A stretch of 64,000 nucleotides of DNA from Styela clava (Eukaryota > Chordata > Ascidiacea > Stolidobranchia > Styelidae). Every line of letters starts with the position of its first letter. Position 1 is the stretch's first letter. The position numbers were made by a program, and so were the translations under genes. The notes beneath the pieces are model-generated. The model did not search any database. It was given only the letters and a program-made list of their open reading frames with translations, and was not told the DNA's origin. Of this stretch, positions 34,500-45,319 are shown one piece after another. Location of the stretch: the NCBI RefSeq assembly GCF_964204865.1, contig NC_135251.1, forward strand, positions 9,300,001-9,364,000, written 5' to 3'.

Positions 34500-34812
34500 C
34501 TATTGAATCAAATCATTCACACTCACACACACATATATGATCGTAGGTTCGAATCCCATGCAGGGATGGTTATGTGCGAGAGGATTGCTGGACTCCTCGC
34601 CGTCGTTGGGTGGTTCACGTAACCGCTGGTCTGTTACGGCTTCCTCCACCACCAAGTCCATGCTTCCGAAAACAAACAATATAACTAATCCTATACCCGA
34701 CTTGGAATGGTAACCGGACGAGAGGCCTTGGTTCGACATATGGATAAGCCGTCTTATCGGCTTCCCTCCCCCCCGGAATAAATATGTAAATCCTATCCTA
34801 TCCTATCCTATA
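34500..34812 (+). mobile_element. tRNA-derived SINE, near-complete copy
   Basis: Head with B box GGTTCGAATCCC (34,546-34,557), then ATGTGCGAGAGGATTGCTGG, GGTAACCGGAC and GATAAGCCGTCTTATCGGC. It ends in a C-rich stretch, GGAATAAATATGTAAATCC and a (TATCC)n tail. The 3' GATAAGCCG..CGGCTT segment can form a small hairpin. The A box is not clear. Partial copies are at 601, 18,359, 41,778, 53,085 (reversed) and 55,020 (reversed). Confidence 0.75.
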
Positions 34813-35266
34813 TATGATTATACGAAGTTAGGCATTGAAAGTTGAAATCGGCTTGTCTGAATAATTCTGGGAGATTTTGTACAAATCCCCGCCACTAATA
34901 CAAAAATGTTAGATATGAATAAAAAACTTCCGCCAAGTTTTATGATAATAAATTAGTATTAGTCAATTGAGTTAGCACTAGAAATGATTCGATAACTTGA
35001 ATTTCCTGCACAATCTGTATTTCAAATTTTAGCCTAACCCTAGTAGGATATTTACCAACTTCATTATTTTGGGGGTTGGGGAGCTTTGTACAAAAGATCC
35101 GAATTTTACATCGGTCAGACAGAGACGTTACAGCAAGACCCTCTGGATTGAATAAAATAGTATGAGTATGTCTTTATTTGATACTAAAAGTCGGTTTGTG
35201 GAAACCAGGTATGATTTGTTATAATGTTTGTTTAGCATAGCAGCTGATGAGCTCTGAATCAAAAGA

Positions 35267-35283
35267 TGCCTCGACCCGGGATT

Positions 35284-35322
<39 letters not shown>

Positions 35323-35339
35323 GACTGAGCTATCGAGGC
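35267..35339 (-). tRNA. tRNA-Phe(GAA)
   Basis: 73 nt, identical to the gene at 28,055, with consensus A and B boxes and anticodon loop CTGAAGA. The 3' flank on its strand is TCTTTTGATTC, giving a TTTT terminator. Lies in copy 1 of the 7-kb duplication. Confidence 0.96.
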
Positions 35340-36022
35340 GAACGACAGTTGTTGATGCGCTATATTTAATATTTTCTCTAAGTCTAAGATATGTATATAC
35401 GCTCTGCATTGTTGAAGCGTCAATCCATCAGTAATCAATCTATTGCGAACAGATGCGATCGTTTCACAGTGCGATATGCGATAAAGTGTTTTCCGGCGAT
35501 GGAATAGGGCTCGCGAGCATTTCCAAATTTTGAGGGATTTTGCTCTGAGAACCCCATCGATGTTTATGAGTACTTACATTTGCGGGATCACTTTCTCCGT
35601 TATGAAGAGTTTGAAATCATACATTAAATGTGGATATAGCAAAACTTTTGTATGTTTCAGTAATTTTTCTGGCGTATTTTGTATGATTTAGCTTGTTAGA
35701 TGACAAACAATGATCAATTGTTTGCACAGTGAAAGTGTTTGTTGTTTACATATTTCTGGCGCTATTGTTGCCCGCGAACAATGCAAAAATAATTTAGTGG
35801 CCCGCGAAGGCGGCAACCTTGGACCACCCTGAAATAGGGTATTGCCAAGGTATTTATTTTGAACCGGTCACACCCAACCGCCTTGAAAATACCGTTTCAA
35901 GTTTGATTAAATCTGTTTTGAGGTGGGCAAGTTATGGTGAATAAAAAGAAGGTAATAACCCCGTATTCCCGATAAAGCGGCAACGCAAAATCGCTTATGA
36001 AATATCTTTATTAGGAGAACGG

Positions 36023-36088
36023 CGTTGTCGGCAGGATTCGAAGCTGCGCGGGCAAAGTCCAACAGATTTCTAGTCTATCGCCTTGAAC
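36023..36088 (-). pseudogene. tRNA-Ser-like 3' part cut by a hAT insertion (copy a)
   Basis: Minus-strand tRNA-Ser sequence from the 3' end (CCGACAACG) to the D-arm region. It stops at CCTTGAAC, where CAGTGTTTCCCG, the left end of a hAT element, begins. T arm GCAGCTTCGAATCCTGC has one mismatched pair. Confidence 0.8.
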
Positions 36089-37138
36089 CAGTGTTTCCCG
36101 AGTGAGTCCGCAGAGTGTTTGAATGAGTCCTCAACGAGCCAGAAATTCACTGCGGGCCGCAAACGTTTTTTTGGAACTTAACCATCAGCCAAGTTACGAT
36201 TTACGTTAGAATTTACATAAAACATAAAAAGTCAGTTTATTTACATGACATTAACCGAGTCAATAAATACTGGTTACTGAGTAGGGCTGGGCATATATTC
36301 GAATATTCAACTATTAGAATAGCAATTTACGTGGTTGGTAACACGTGACGCGACAGGTCACTTGTGAGTCGCTTAATCAAACGATTGGATTTCACAACTC
36401 ACTTGCGGGTTTTCGAGTCTGTACACGCTTCGATAGATAATACTTAAGTAATACTGTAAGTGTAGTAGATGTTTCTCGCGAGTTCGAAAAACGAGGAATA
36501 ATTTTTTTTTTTGGTAGAAAAATTAGTAGTTCCTCTCCTGTACCTTACATTTGGTAAAATATGATAATCAATCATTCAGTAATTATGGCAAAGATAATCT
36601 AAAAGGACATTTTGCTATCATGTGAGAAATGAGCATTTCCTAATTTTGAAGGATTGTGCTCTGAGAACCCCATCGATGTTCGAGAGCACTTACATTTGCG
36701 GGATCACTTTCTCCGTTATGAAGAGTTTGAAATCTTACATTAAATGTAGATTTAGCAAAACTTTTGTATGTTTCAGTGATTTTTCTGCCGTATTTTGTAT
36801 GATTTAGCTCGTTACATGACAAACAATGATCAATTGTTTGCACAATGAAAGTGTTTGTTGTTTACATATTTCTGACGCTATTGTGGCCCGCGAACAATGC
36901 AAAAATAATTTAGTGGCCCGCGAAGGCGGCAACCTTGGACCACCCTGAAATAGGGTATTGCCAAGGTATTTATTTTGAACCGGTCACAACCAACCGCCTT
37001 GAAAATACCGTTTCAACTTTGATTAAATCTGTTTTGATGTGGGCAAGGTATGGTGAATAAAAAGAAGGTAATAACCCCGTATTCTCGATAAAGCGGCAAC
37101 GCAAAATCGCTTATGAAATATCTTTATTAGGAGAACGG

Positions 37139-37204
37139 CGTTGTCGGCAGGGTTAGAAGCTGCGCGGGCAAAGTCCAACAGATTTCTAGTCTATCGCCTT
37201 GAAC
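37139..37204 (-). pseudogene. tRNA-Ser-like 3' part cut by a hAT insertion (copy b)
   Basis: Same structure as at 36,023 after tandem duplication. The T loop has further decayed (GGGTTAGAAGC on the plus strand). The missing 5' part lies beyond the hAT element, at 38,258-38,280. Confidence 0.8.
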
Positions 37205-38257
37205 CAGTGTTTCCCGAGTGAGTCCGCAGAGTGTTTGAATGAGTCCTCAACGAGCCAGAAATTCACTGCGGGCCGCAAACGTTTTTTTGGAACTTAACCA
37301 TCAGCCAAGTTACGATTTACGTTAGAATTTACATAAAACATAAAAAGTCAGTTTATTTACATGACATTAACCGAGTCAATAATTACTGGTTACTGAGTAG
37401 GGCTGGGCATATATTCGAATATTCAACTAATAGAATAGCAATTTACGTGGTTGGTAACACGTGACGCGACAGGTCACTTGTGAGTCGCTTAATCAAACGA
37501 TTGGATTTCACAACTCACTTGCGGGTTTTCGAGTCTGTACACGCTTCGATAGATAATACTTAAGTAATACTGTAAGTGTAGTAGATGTTTCTCGCGAGTT
37601 CGAAAAACGAGGAATAATTTTTTTTTTGGTAGCTGTAAATGGCGACCGCGACCGATTGAAACGCTTTTTTAGACATTGCCAATCGCAAAATTTCGGTTGC
37701 TACCGTGTGTCCCATCACTAATTAATTAATAACTCGCTAATTAGACGACATAATTCATCCAAAATCAAATGATGAATGCAACCTCGCTTTCGTGAGATAC
37801 CGCGTGCATCTAACAAACAAACATACAGACAGACCTATCAACATACTTATCGAGATCGATAAGTAATAATCGGGCAATATATTCTCTCATTATTATGTTC
37901 GCAGATGGCCGTGGAATTTTAAAGAAGTAATTCTTTCATCTAGTCGTAAGTCGACGCAACCGCGAGTTACCATGAACATAATTGAATTAAAATAGAAAGA
38001 CTTTTTAAATTCTCGTCGTTGTCATGGATTGAATATTGTACGACAGAAAAGTCCATTATACACCAAAACAGTCGGCTCTTTCAACGAACGCGTAATTGCA
38101 GCAAGTTTCCCGATTTCAAAATTCGTTAAATTTCTGTTGTGTTTGGTTTTATTGCTACTCTTGTACAAAGTACAGTTGCAATAAACGCATCTTGAGTCCG
38201 CAAAGGTTTTCGCCGGTGAGAAAATAGTCCGCGACCAAAAAAGGTTGAGAAACGCTG
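37205..38257 (+). mobile_element. hAT element inserted in a tRNA-Ser-like gene, internally deleted
   Basis: 1,053 bp from CAGTGTTTCCCG to AGGTTGAGAAACGCTG. Flanked by CCTTGAAC on the left and CCTTAAAC on the right (one change in the 8-bp target duplication). Compared with 43,607-45,296 it lacks about 0.64 kb in the middle, around 37,698. Confidence 0.85.
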
Positions 38258-38280
38258 CCTTAAACACTCGTCACGACAAC
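38258..38280 (-). pseudogene. tRNA-Ser-like 5' part beyond the hAT insertion
   Basis: CCTTAAACACTCGTCACGAC followed by AAC is the 5' end of the interrupted tRNA (acceptor and D arm) plus the target duplication. Confidence 0.75.
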
Positions 38281-40210
38281 ATCGAGGGGCGTCGGCCGAA
38301 ATGAGGATTGTCATTGTAGACATGATATCGGATATTGAAAGTTGAAATATGCTTGCCTGAAAAATTCTGGGATTCCAATTACTGGGAATAAAATTGACTA
38401 TGGAGAATTCTGACCTCGGTCAGACGAAATGTTACAGAAAAAAATTTAGAACGGGAAACAACTCTTTTTTGAAGAGTAGGTATATAGTATATGATCACCT
38501 GAACAAAGCAATACTATCTCATAGCTCTTGCCTTATAAGATAATAGACACGTTTATAGATACATTTGTACGTTTATAGATACGCAGATACGTTTATTTCG
38601 TCGTGCAAAAATCACAACGAAAATTCAAAACACAAATTACTATGTATTACAGTAACGGATTTTGTTGCAATTGACAGGAAGTCTAGAAGAACTAAAATGG
38701 TCATCATAAGATTGCAACACCAAGATTTAAAATGAGTCAAAAGTAAAAATTAAAAAGCAAAAAACACCAAGAGAAACGTTGTCACTGAACATTTTTACCA
38801 ATAAAGTAGGGATTGATTTAAATTTTCATATATATATATATTTCCTAAAAATTTTTTAACCATATCATTCAGCTGTACTTCTGTACTATTGCAGCGATTA
38901 AATATTTATTTGTTGTCACATGCAACATCAAATCGAACGATTATTATGAGAAAAAAAGTCAACTTTTATTTACGAATGCGAAGGCACCATCCTTACTCCA
39001 TGTACAACCAGCCCCATAAAATTTTTACGACAAAAAAAAAATTTATTTGGCCCAAGGTAGGATTTGCGCACATATATATACCTTTTTCTAAAAGTTATTC
39101 TGCATGTGGACGATTCCCCGACCTTGACCACTGATAAATAAAGTAGCATGACGTTTGCGATTGCATTTTGTTTAAATATCCGATTGTTTTCATCAGCCGC
39201 GACAGATTGAAAACACTTTCTTAGCCGTTGCATACCTCATAAATTTCTTGTGCCTGCGGCACACCTGTAATGTTCTTAAAACTACCGACTTGAAATAAAT
39301 TTTTCTCCGTGGGGTTTTATCACAAATTTCTCTAACAATGATATCTGAAAATTAATCGAGTGGCAGCATTGCAATGGCGCAGAGTAAGAGTTGCTGGGAA
39401 AGCTCATATTGGTCTAATTTGCAAGAATATGAATCAAAACAAAATGTAATCTGGCAGTTTACCACACATTTTTATGTGCGCGGATTGCCGTGGTACTTTT
39501 GGGTAGGGGTGCTTTTATTTTATCAAAGCAATCGCAAGTAAAGTATTCACAATTGATTAAATAAAACAACCATTTTAAATATGTATATCGTTCGTGGATG
39601 TAATATTTTATTCAACCATCACAAAAACCATTACATATCTGTTGAAAAAGTCGGCTCTTCCAACGAGTGGCGTAATCTCAACGACTGACCCAGGAACCGT
39701 ATTGCGGAATTTCGGGGAGATAAATATATATTTTAGATTTACTAATAAACTTCACATGATTTCTCATTGTACTAAATTAAATATATTTTCTGGGATTTTA
39801 CACCAGATCTTTCTAACGACGATAACGAATTCGCATGAGCGCAATATATATCAAATCTAAATATAATCGAGCAAATGATTATTACTGATTGATTATTATT
39901 ATCATTACATTATTATGTCCCAAAATTGGCGTGGTATTTTTGATCGGTAATGAGTTTTTTGTCGTCGCCGCCACCGCAAGTTACCTTGGACACAAATGAA
40001 TTAAAATAGAGAGACATTTTGAATTCTTGTAGTTGCCATAGATTGAATATTACGAGACAGAAAATTCTTTTATAATGTGAAAAAGCCGGCATTTCTAACA
40101 CAACGCGGAGACCGTTTTTAGGAGCCGTTGCATGAAAATTTCCGATTCCATTTTGTGACCTCTTGCGCCTCCCTGAAAGCATCTTGCGCCACCTAGTTTA
40201 AGAACCACTG
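38281..40210 (+). mobile_element. Transposon-derived block ending in a hAT right terminus
   Basis: No gene. 39,080-39,780 is shared with the element at 28.1 kb. The block ends GTTTAAGAACCACTG at 40,210 and is followed by TTTTAAAT, the same octamer that precedes the left end at 28,144. The left terminus of the element is missing here. Confidence 0.5.
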
Positions 40211-41118
40211 TTTTAAATCCACCAAGTAGGCTAACTATGCTCAGCATAATTTATAACAAATATTTTTTTTTTGAAATAAAGACTACATAGTATACCCTAG
40301 ATACATATTTTTTTACTTCTCTGTGAAAACTTTTAAACCCTATTCTACAAAAAGATAACTATAGATTGACTTATCAAGGCATCGTATTTAGCCAAAAGAC
40401 AACAGGCTAGAAAATTATAGTCACTAGTCTCCATTACCGATTTATTTAATTGGGGGTTAGAGGTCTTGTCTTGAGCGATATTTAGCTCATTGCTAGCAGC
40501 ATGTCTGCGCTCACATATATATTTTCTGACGGTACATTTTCACTTTCCTCACTCGGGATCATTGAATAACTTTGTATAAAAAGTTATAGCTATGTGTAAA
40601 TTATAAGCGAGTTAGTACTTATGATGAGGCTCTACAAGAAGCCTATAACGTGTTGGGCGGTGACACTTCGCGCAGCTTCCTTTGATGTATAACCTGCCAG
40701 GTTTCTCGATAATTAACTCCACCACTTTGAATATGATTGAAATATATTGTAGTCGATGAAATACCAGTCTACATGCACAAGTTCAATATAGAATAAATGG
40801 GATGAATAAAACGACGAAATTGCGTGGTGATAAAAACAAATGATTCCAGTATTGTAGAGGTGCAAACAATTCTTGTAACGTAGAGGTCCAAATAAATTTA
40901 TATAGTATTGTTGAGGGTTGCTAAAGTTTACGACCAACCCAACAGACAGGTTAATAACATACTTGATTTTTAAATATGCAAACAATAGCAACGTTAAATT
41001 GAAAAATCACTTGTATCGATTGTAAATACAAGTGATGGATTGACGCTTCGGCTTTGCGGAACGAAAAAACAGATCCCGGTGAAGATAATAAGAATAACTC
41101 GGTCTCGTCTGTGGTCCA

Positions 41119-41190
41119 ATTCGGTGGCTTAGTCGGGAGAGGGTCGCAGTGAAAATATGAAGATTCCTGGTTTGATCCCGGGACGAGTCG
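41119..41190 (+). pseudogene. Degenerate tRNA-Phe-derived sequence (family 1), copy 2
   Basis: Matches 30,051-30,122 with GTGAAAATATGA in the anticodon region. Lies in copy 1 of the 7-kb duplication. Confidence 0.6.
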
Positions 41191-42291
41191 ATGCATTATC
41201 TTCCTTCAAACCCTTAGCAGCTATGATCGATATAAGTTGTACAAATAGAAATCTGACTTTCACAAAACTTACATTTTGGTATTATTAGTTATATTTTAAT
41301 TCAAAAGTTTTGATGTACACTAGCACATATTTCTATAACGTTATCGGACCGCGGTCAACCTTTTTAGACAGGCCTATTCGTAAAAAAAAAATCCCAATTA
41401 GACTGGCGGGCCATAAATGTGTGACGTAAAAAGTTACATTTTATAAACAATATTTACAGTGTTGAAAACCAAAGGTGGAAAACATTTAGCCTCGTGCCAA
41501 AACTAAATTTGACCGCAATCTCATCAATTTCCTTGAGCTATTTTAGCTGAAACAACAAAATTTGATTTCGGGTTGGTTGTGGTAGCATCAAGCGGGTCAG
41601 ATTGAATTACCCAGCGGGTCGGATTTAGCCCATTTCGGGTCTATACCCAACTCCGAAGCATACAGATGAGTGTTCGTCAACGAAAAAATCGCGGGTGTCA
41701 CTTTGTCAAAGTAATAATATCTCTTTGTCAACAATATCTTGTGTACGCTAGTAATCGTCAGATGTTTGTCGCGGTTTGCCGTCTTATCGGCTTCCCTCCC
41801 CCCCGGAATAAATATGTAAATCCTATCCTATCCTATATATGATTATACGAAGTTAGGCATTGAAAGTTGAAATCGGCTTGTCTGAATAATTCTGGGAGAT
41901 TTTGTACAAATCCCCGCCACTAATACAAAAATGTTAGATATGAATAAAAAACTTCCGCCAAGTTTTATGATAATAAATTAGTATTAGTCAATTGAGTTAG
42001 CACTAGAAATGATTCGATAACTTGAATTTCCTGCACAATCTGTATTTCAAATTTTAGCCTAACCCTAGTAGGATATTTACCAACTTCATTATTTTGGGGG
42101 TTGGGGAGCTTTGTACAAAAGATCCGAATTTTACATCGGACAGACAGAGACGTTACAGCAAGACCCTCTGGATTGAATAAAATAGTATGAGTATGTCTTT
42201 ATTTGATACTAAAATTCGGTTTGTGGAAACCAGGTATGATTTGTTATAATGTTTGTTTAGCATAGCAGCTGATGAGCTCTGAATCAAAAGA

Positions 42292-42308
42292 TGCCTCGAC
42301 CCGGGATT

Positions 42309-42347
<39 letters not shown>

Positions 42348-42364
42348 GACTGAGCTATCGAGGC
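42292..42364 (-). tRNA. tRNA-Phe(GAA)
   Basis: 73 nt, identical to the gene at 35,267, of which it is the segmental duplicate. All arms pair. TTTT terminator in TCTTTTGATTC downstream. Confidence 0.96.
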
Positions 42365-42534
42365 GAACGACAGTTCTTGACGCGCTATATTTAATACTTT
42401 CTCTAAGTCTAAGATATGTATATACGCTCTGCATTGTTGAAGCGTCATTCCATCAGTAATCAATCTATTGCGAACAGATGCGATCGTTTCACAGTGCGAT
42501 ATACGATAAAGTGTTTTCCATCGATGGAATAGAG

Positions 42535-43349
42535 CAAGGTGGTCCAAACCCACGTGTGGCCCGCAGCGTCATTCTCTGTGGCCCGCGTCGCCTTTGCTGA
42601 AGGGTAATCAAAACATTTGGTGTTGTTTTGTTATAAAAATAACATAAAATCGTTCCGACATTTTGTTACATCACTAATGTCACTGAATTGACTAGTGTCA
42701 CGGCTAGCTGAAGCAACTAGCGAAGTTGATTTGAGTGTGATTGTGTAATCCAAGTTGTTCACTGGCTTTCTATCTATTTGGTTGCAAATATATCCCAAAA
42801 GTTATAAACACTAAATTTGACAACTGCATATTAATGTTATGACCTGAGAATACAATACGTTCCGGTGATGTTTCGCAGCCAGCCTAAACGGTATTACAAG
42901 AAATGCCTCTAATATTTCAGAAAAATTAGTAGTTCCTCTCCTGTACCTTACATTTGGTAAAATATGATAATCAATCATTCAGTAGTTATGGCAAACATAA
43001 TCTAAAACCTCATTTTGCTATCATGTGAGCAATGAGCATTTCCAAATTTTGAGGGATTTGCTCTGAGAACCCCATCGATGTTCGAGAGTACTTACATTTG
43101 CGGGATCACTTTCTCCGTTATGAAGAGTTTGAAATCTTACTTTGAATGTAGATAAAGCAAAACTTTTGTATGTTTCAGTGATTTTTCTGGCGTATTTTGT
43201 ATGATTTAGCTCGTTAAATGACAAACAATCATCAATTGTTTGCACAATGAAAGTGTTTGTTGTTTACATATTTCTGACGCTATTGTGGCCCGCGAACAAT
43301 GCAAAAATAATTAAGTAGCCCGCGAAGGCCGCAACCTTGGACCACCCTG
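42535..43349 (+). mobile_element. 815-bp hAT element with GGTGGTCCAA ends
   Basis: Left end CAAGGTGGTCCAAACC and right end the inverse of CAGGGTGGTCCAAGG. Flanked by GAATAGAG and AAATATGG. The unoccupied counterpart GATGAAATAGGGTGTTGCC is at 51,226-51,244, pointing to AAATAGGG as the original 8-bp target. The copies in the first 7-kb unit (35,510-35,831 and about 36,520-36,947) are shorter deletion derivatives. Confidence 0.75.
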
Positions 43350-43540
43350 AAATATGGTATTGCCAAGGTATTTATTTTGAACCGGTCACACCCAACCGCC
43401 TTGAAAATACCGTTTCAACTTTGATTAAATATGTTTTGAGGTGGGCAAGGTATGGTGAATAAAAAGAAGGTAATAATCCCGTATTCCCGATAAAGCGGCA
43501 ACGCAAAATCGCTTATGAAATATCTTTATTAGGAGAACGG

Positions 43541-43606
43541 CGTTGTCGGCAGGATTCGAAGCTGCGCGGGCAAAGTCCAACAGATTTCTAGTCTATCGCC
43601 TTAAAC
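43541..43606 (-). pseudogene. tRNA-Ser-like 3' part cut by a hAT insertion (unit 2)
   Basis: Same as 36,023, with an unmutated target sequence CCTTAAAC (43,599-43,606) directly before the hAT end. Joined with 45,305-45,319 it gives an 81-nt tRNA-Ser-like gene colinear with the uninterrupted copy at 56,070-56,150. Confidence 0.85.
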
Positions 43607-45296
43607 CAGTGTTTCCCAACCCGAGTCCGCGGTCTCAAATGAGTCCGCAGAGCGTTTGAATGAGTCCGCAACGAGCCAGAAATTCACTGCGGGCCGCAAA
43701 CGTTTTTGTGGAACTTAACCATCAGCCAAGTTACGATTTACGTTAGAATTTACATAAAACATAAAAAGCCAGTTTATTTACATGTCATTTATCGAGTCAA
43801 TAATTACTGGTTACTGAGTAGGGCTGGGCATATATTCGAATATTCAACTATTAGAATAGCAATTTACGTGGTTGGTAACACGTGACGCGACAGGTCACTT
43901 GTGAGTCGCTTAATCAAACGATTGGATTTCACAAGTCACTTGCGGATTTTCGAGGTACACGTACGATAGATACACGCTTCGATAGATAATACTTAAGTAA
44001 TACTGTAAGTGTAGTAGATGTTTCTCGCGAGTTCGGAAAACGAGGAATAATTTTTTTTGGGAGGTGTAAATGACGACCGCGACCGATTAAAAACGCTTTT
44101 TTAGACATTGCAAATCGCAAAATTTCGGTTGCTACCGTAGTATACGTACCAGGGCATTTCCTTTTGGATTCTTTGCTTTACTGCCTCTACATTGGTACGC
44201 ACAGTAGTAATGGAGCGCCGTAAGTGTTGTACGAACAGCTCACAAAAAAAATAATCTAAACAAAATATAATCGGGCACTTTACCACGCATTGGCATGGTA
44301 CTTTCTGAGTAGTATTGCTCTTAATTCGTCAACATAACCGCAGATTAAAAGAATCACACATATGGATGGATTGAATATTTTATGCAACAGAAAAATTCAT
44401 TGAAAAGTCGGCACTTTTAACAAGTGACGTATATGCGACGATGACTTCAGAAGTTGTTCGCGAGAATTTCAAGGCGATGAATATGTATTTTCGATTTACT
44501 AATATACTTGAATATATTTTTAATAAGTACTGAATTAGGTTGTACATTCTGGAAATCTAAAGCAGCTATAGTAGGATTTTTTCCAACGGCGATAACAAAT
44601 TCGCAAGATCGCAAAAAATATGTATCAAAGCTGAATACGAGAATATCGGTCAGAGACCGAAGATTCATCGATCGAAAGTTAGGGGATCCCCCAAAACAGA
44701 AACTGCGGTTTCGATTCATCCGCTCTTACTCCATAGCGACACCGTGTGTCCCATCACTAATTAATTAATAACTCGCTAATTAGACGACATAATTCATCCA
44801 AAATCAAATGATGAATGCAACCTCGCTTTCGTGAGATACAGCGTGCATCTAACAAACAAACATACAGACACCCCTATCAACATACTTATCGGGATCGATA
44901 AGTAATAATCGGGCAATATATTCTCTCATTATTATGTTCGCAGATGGCCGTGGAATTTTAAAGAAGTAATTCTTTCATCTAGTCGTAAGTCGACGCAACC
45001 GCGAGTTACCATGAACATAATTGAATTAAAATGGAAAGACTTTTTAAATTCTCGTCGTTGTCATGCATTGAATATTGTACGACAGAAAAGTCCATTATAC
45101 ACCAAAACAGTCGGCTCTTTTAAGGAACGCGTAATTGCAGCAAGTTTCCCGATTTCAAAATTCGTTAAATTTCTGTTGTGTTTGGTTTTATTGCTACTCT
45201 TGTACAAAGTACAGTTGCGATAAACGCATCTTGAGTCCGCAAAGGTTTTCGCCGGTGAGAAAATAGTCCGCGACCAAAAAAGGTTGAGAAACGCTG
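43607..45296 (+). mobile_element. 1.69-kb hAT element inserted inside a tRNA-Ser-like gene
   Basis: Ends CAGTGTTTCCCAACC and the inverse of CAGCGTTTCTCAACC (13 of 15). Exact 8-bp target duplication CCTTAAAC at 43,599-43,606 and 45,297-45,304. The empty site CGCCTTAAACACTCG is present at 56,126-56,140. The interior carries a nested TAGGGCTGGGCAT end (43,819) and fragments of open frames but no intact transposase, so it must have moved with a transposase supplied in trans. Confidence 0.9.
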
Positions 45297-45319
45297 CCTT
45301 AAACACTCGTCACGACAAC
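45297..45319 (-). pseudogene. tRNA-Ser-like 5' part beyond the hAT insertion (unit 2)
   Basis: Second target copy CCTTAAAC, then ACTCGTCACGACAAC, the complement of the tRNA 5' end GTTGTCGTGACGAGT. Confidence 0.8.

Larger units (their letters stand above)
35517..37632 (+). repeat. Internal 1.1-kb tandem duplication
   Basis: 35,517-36,517 and 36,633-37,632 are near-identical with an offset of about 1,116 bp. Each copy carries the same transposon remnant ending CAACCTTGGACCACCCTG, the same interrupted tRNA-Ser 3' part and the same hAT left end. A single corresponding copy is at 43,035-44,060. Confidence 0.8.
34748..41777 (+). repeat. 7.03-kb segmental tandem duplication, copy 1
   Basis: Sequence from the SINE tail (GCCGTCTTATCGG) to GTCGCGGTT is followed at 41,778 by GCCGTCTTATCGG again. 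Landmarks repeat about 7.03 kb apart: tRNA-Phe 35,267/42,292, the hAT right end 38,257/45,296, tRNA-like relics 41,119/48,185. Copy 1 has an extra internal 1.1-kb tandem duplication (35,517-36,517 and 36,633-37,632) and lacks about 0.64 kb of the hAT element. Confidence 0.85.

Noticed and set aside
34785-34812. TATCC repeats considered as telomere-like sequence
   Set aside because: They are the short variable tail of a SINE, present only a few times and at an internal position.
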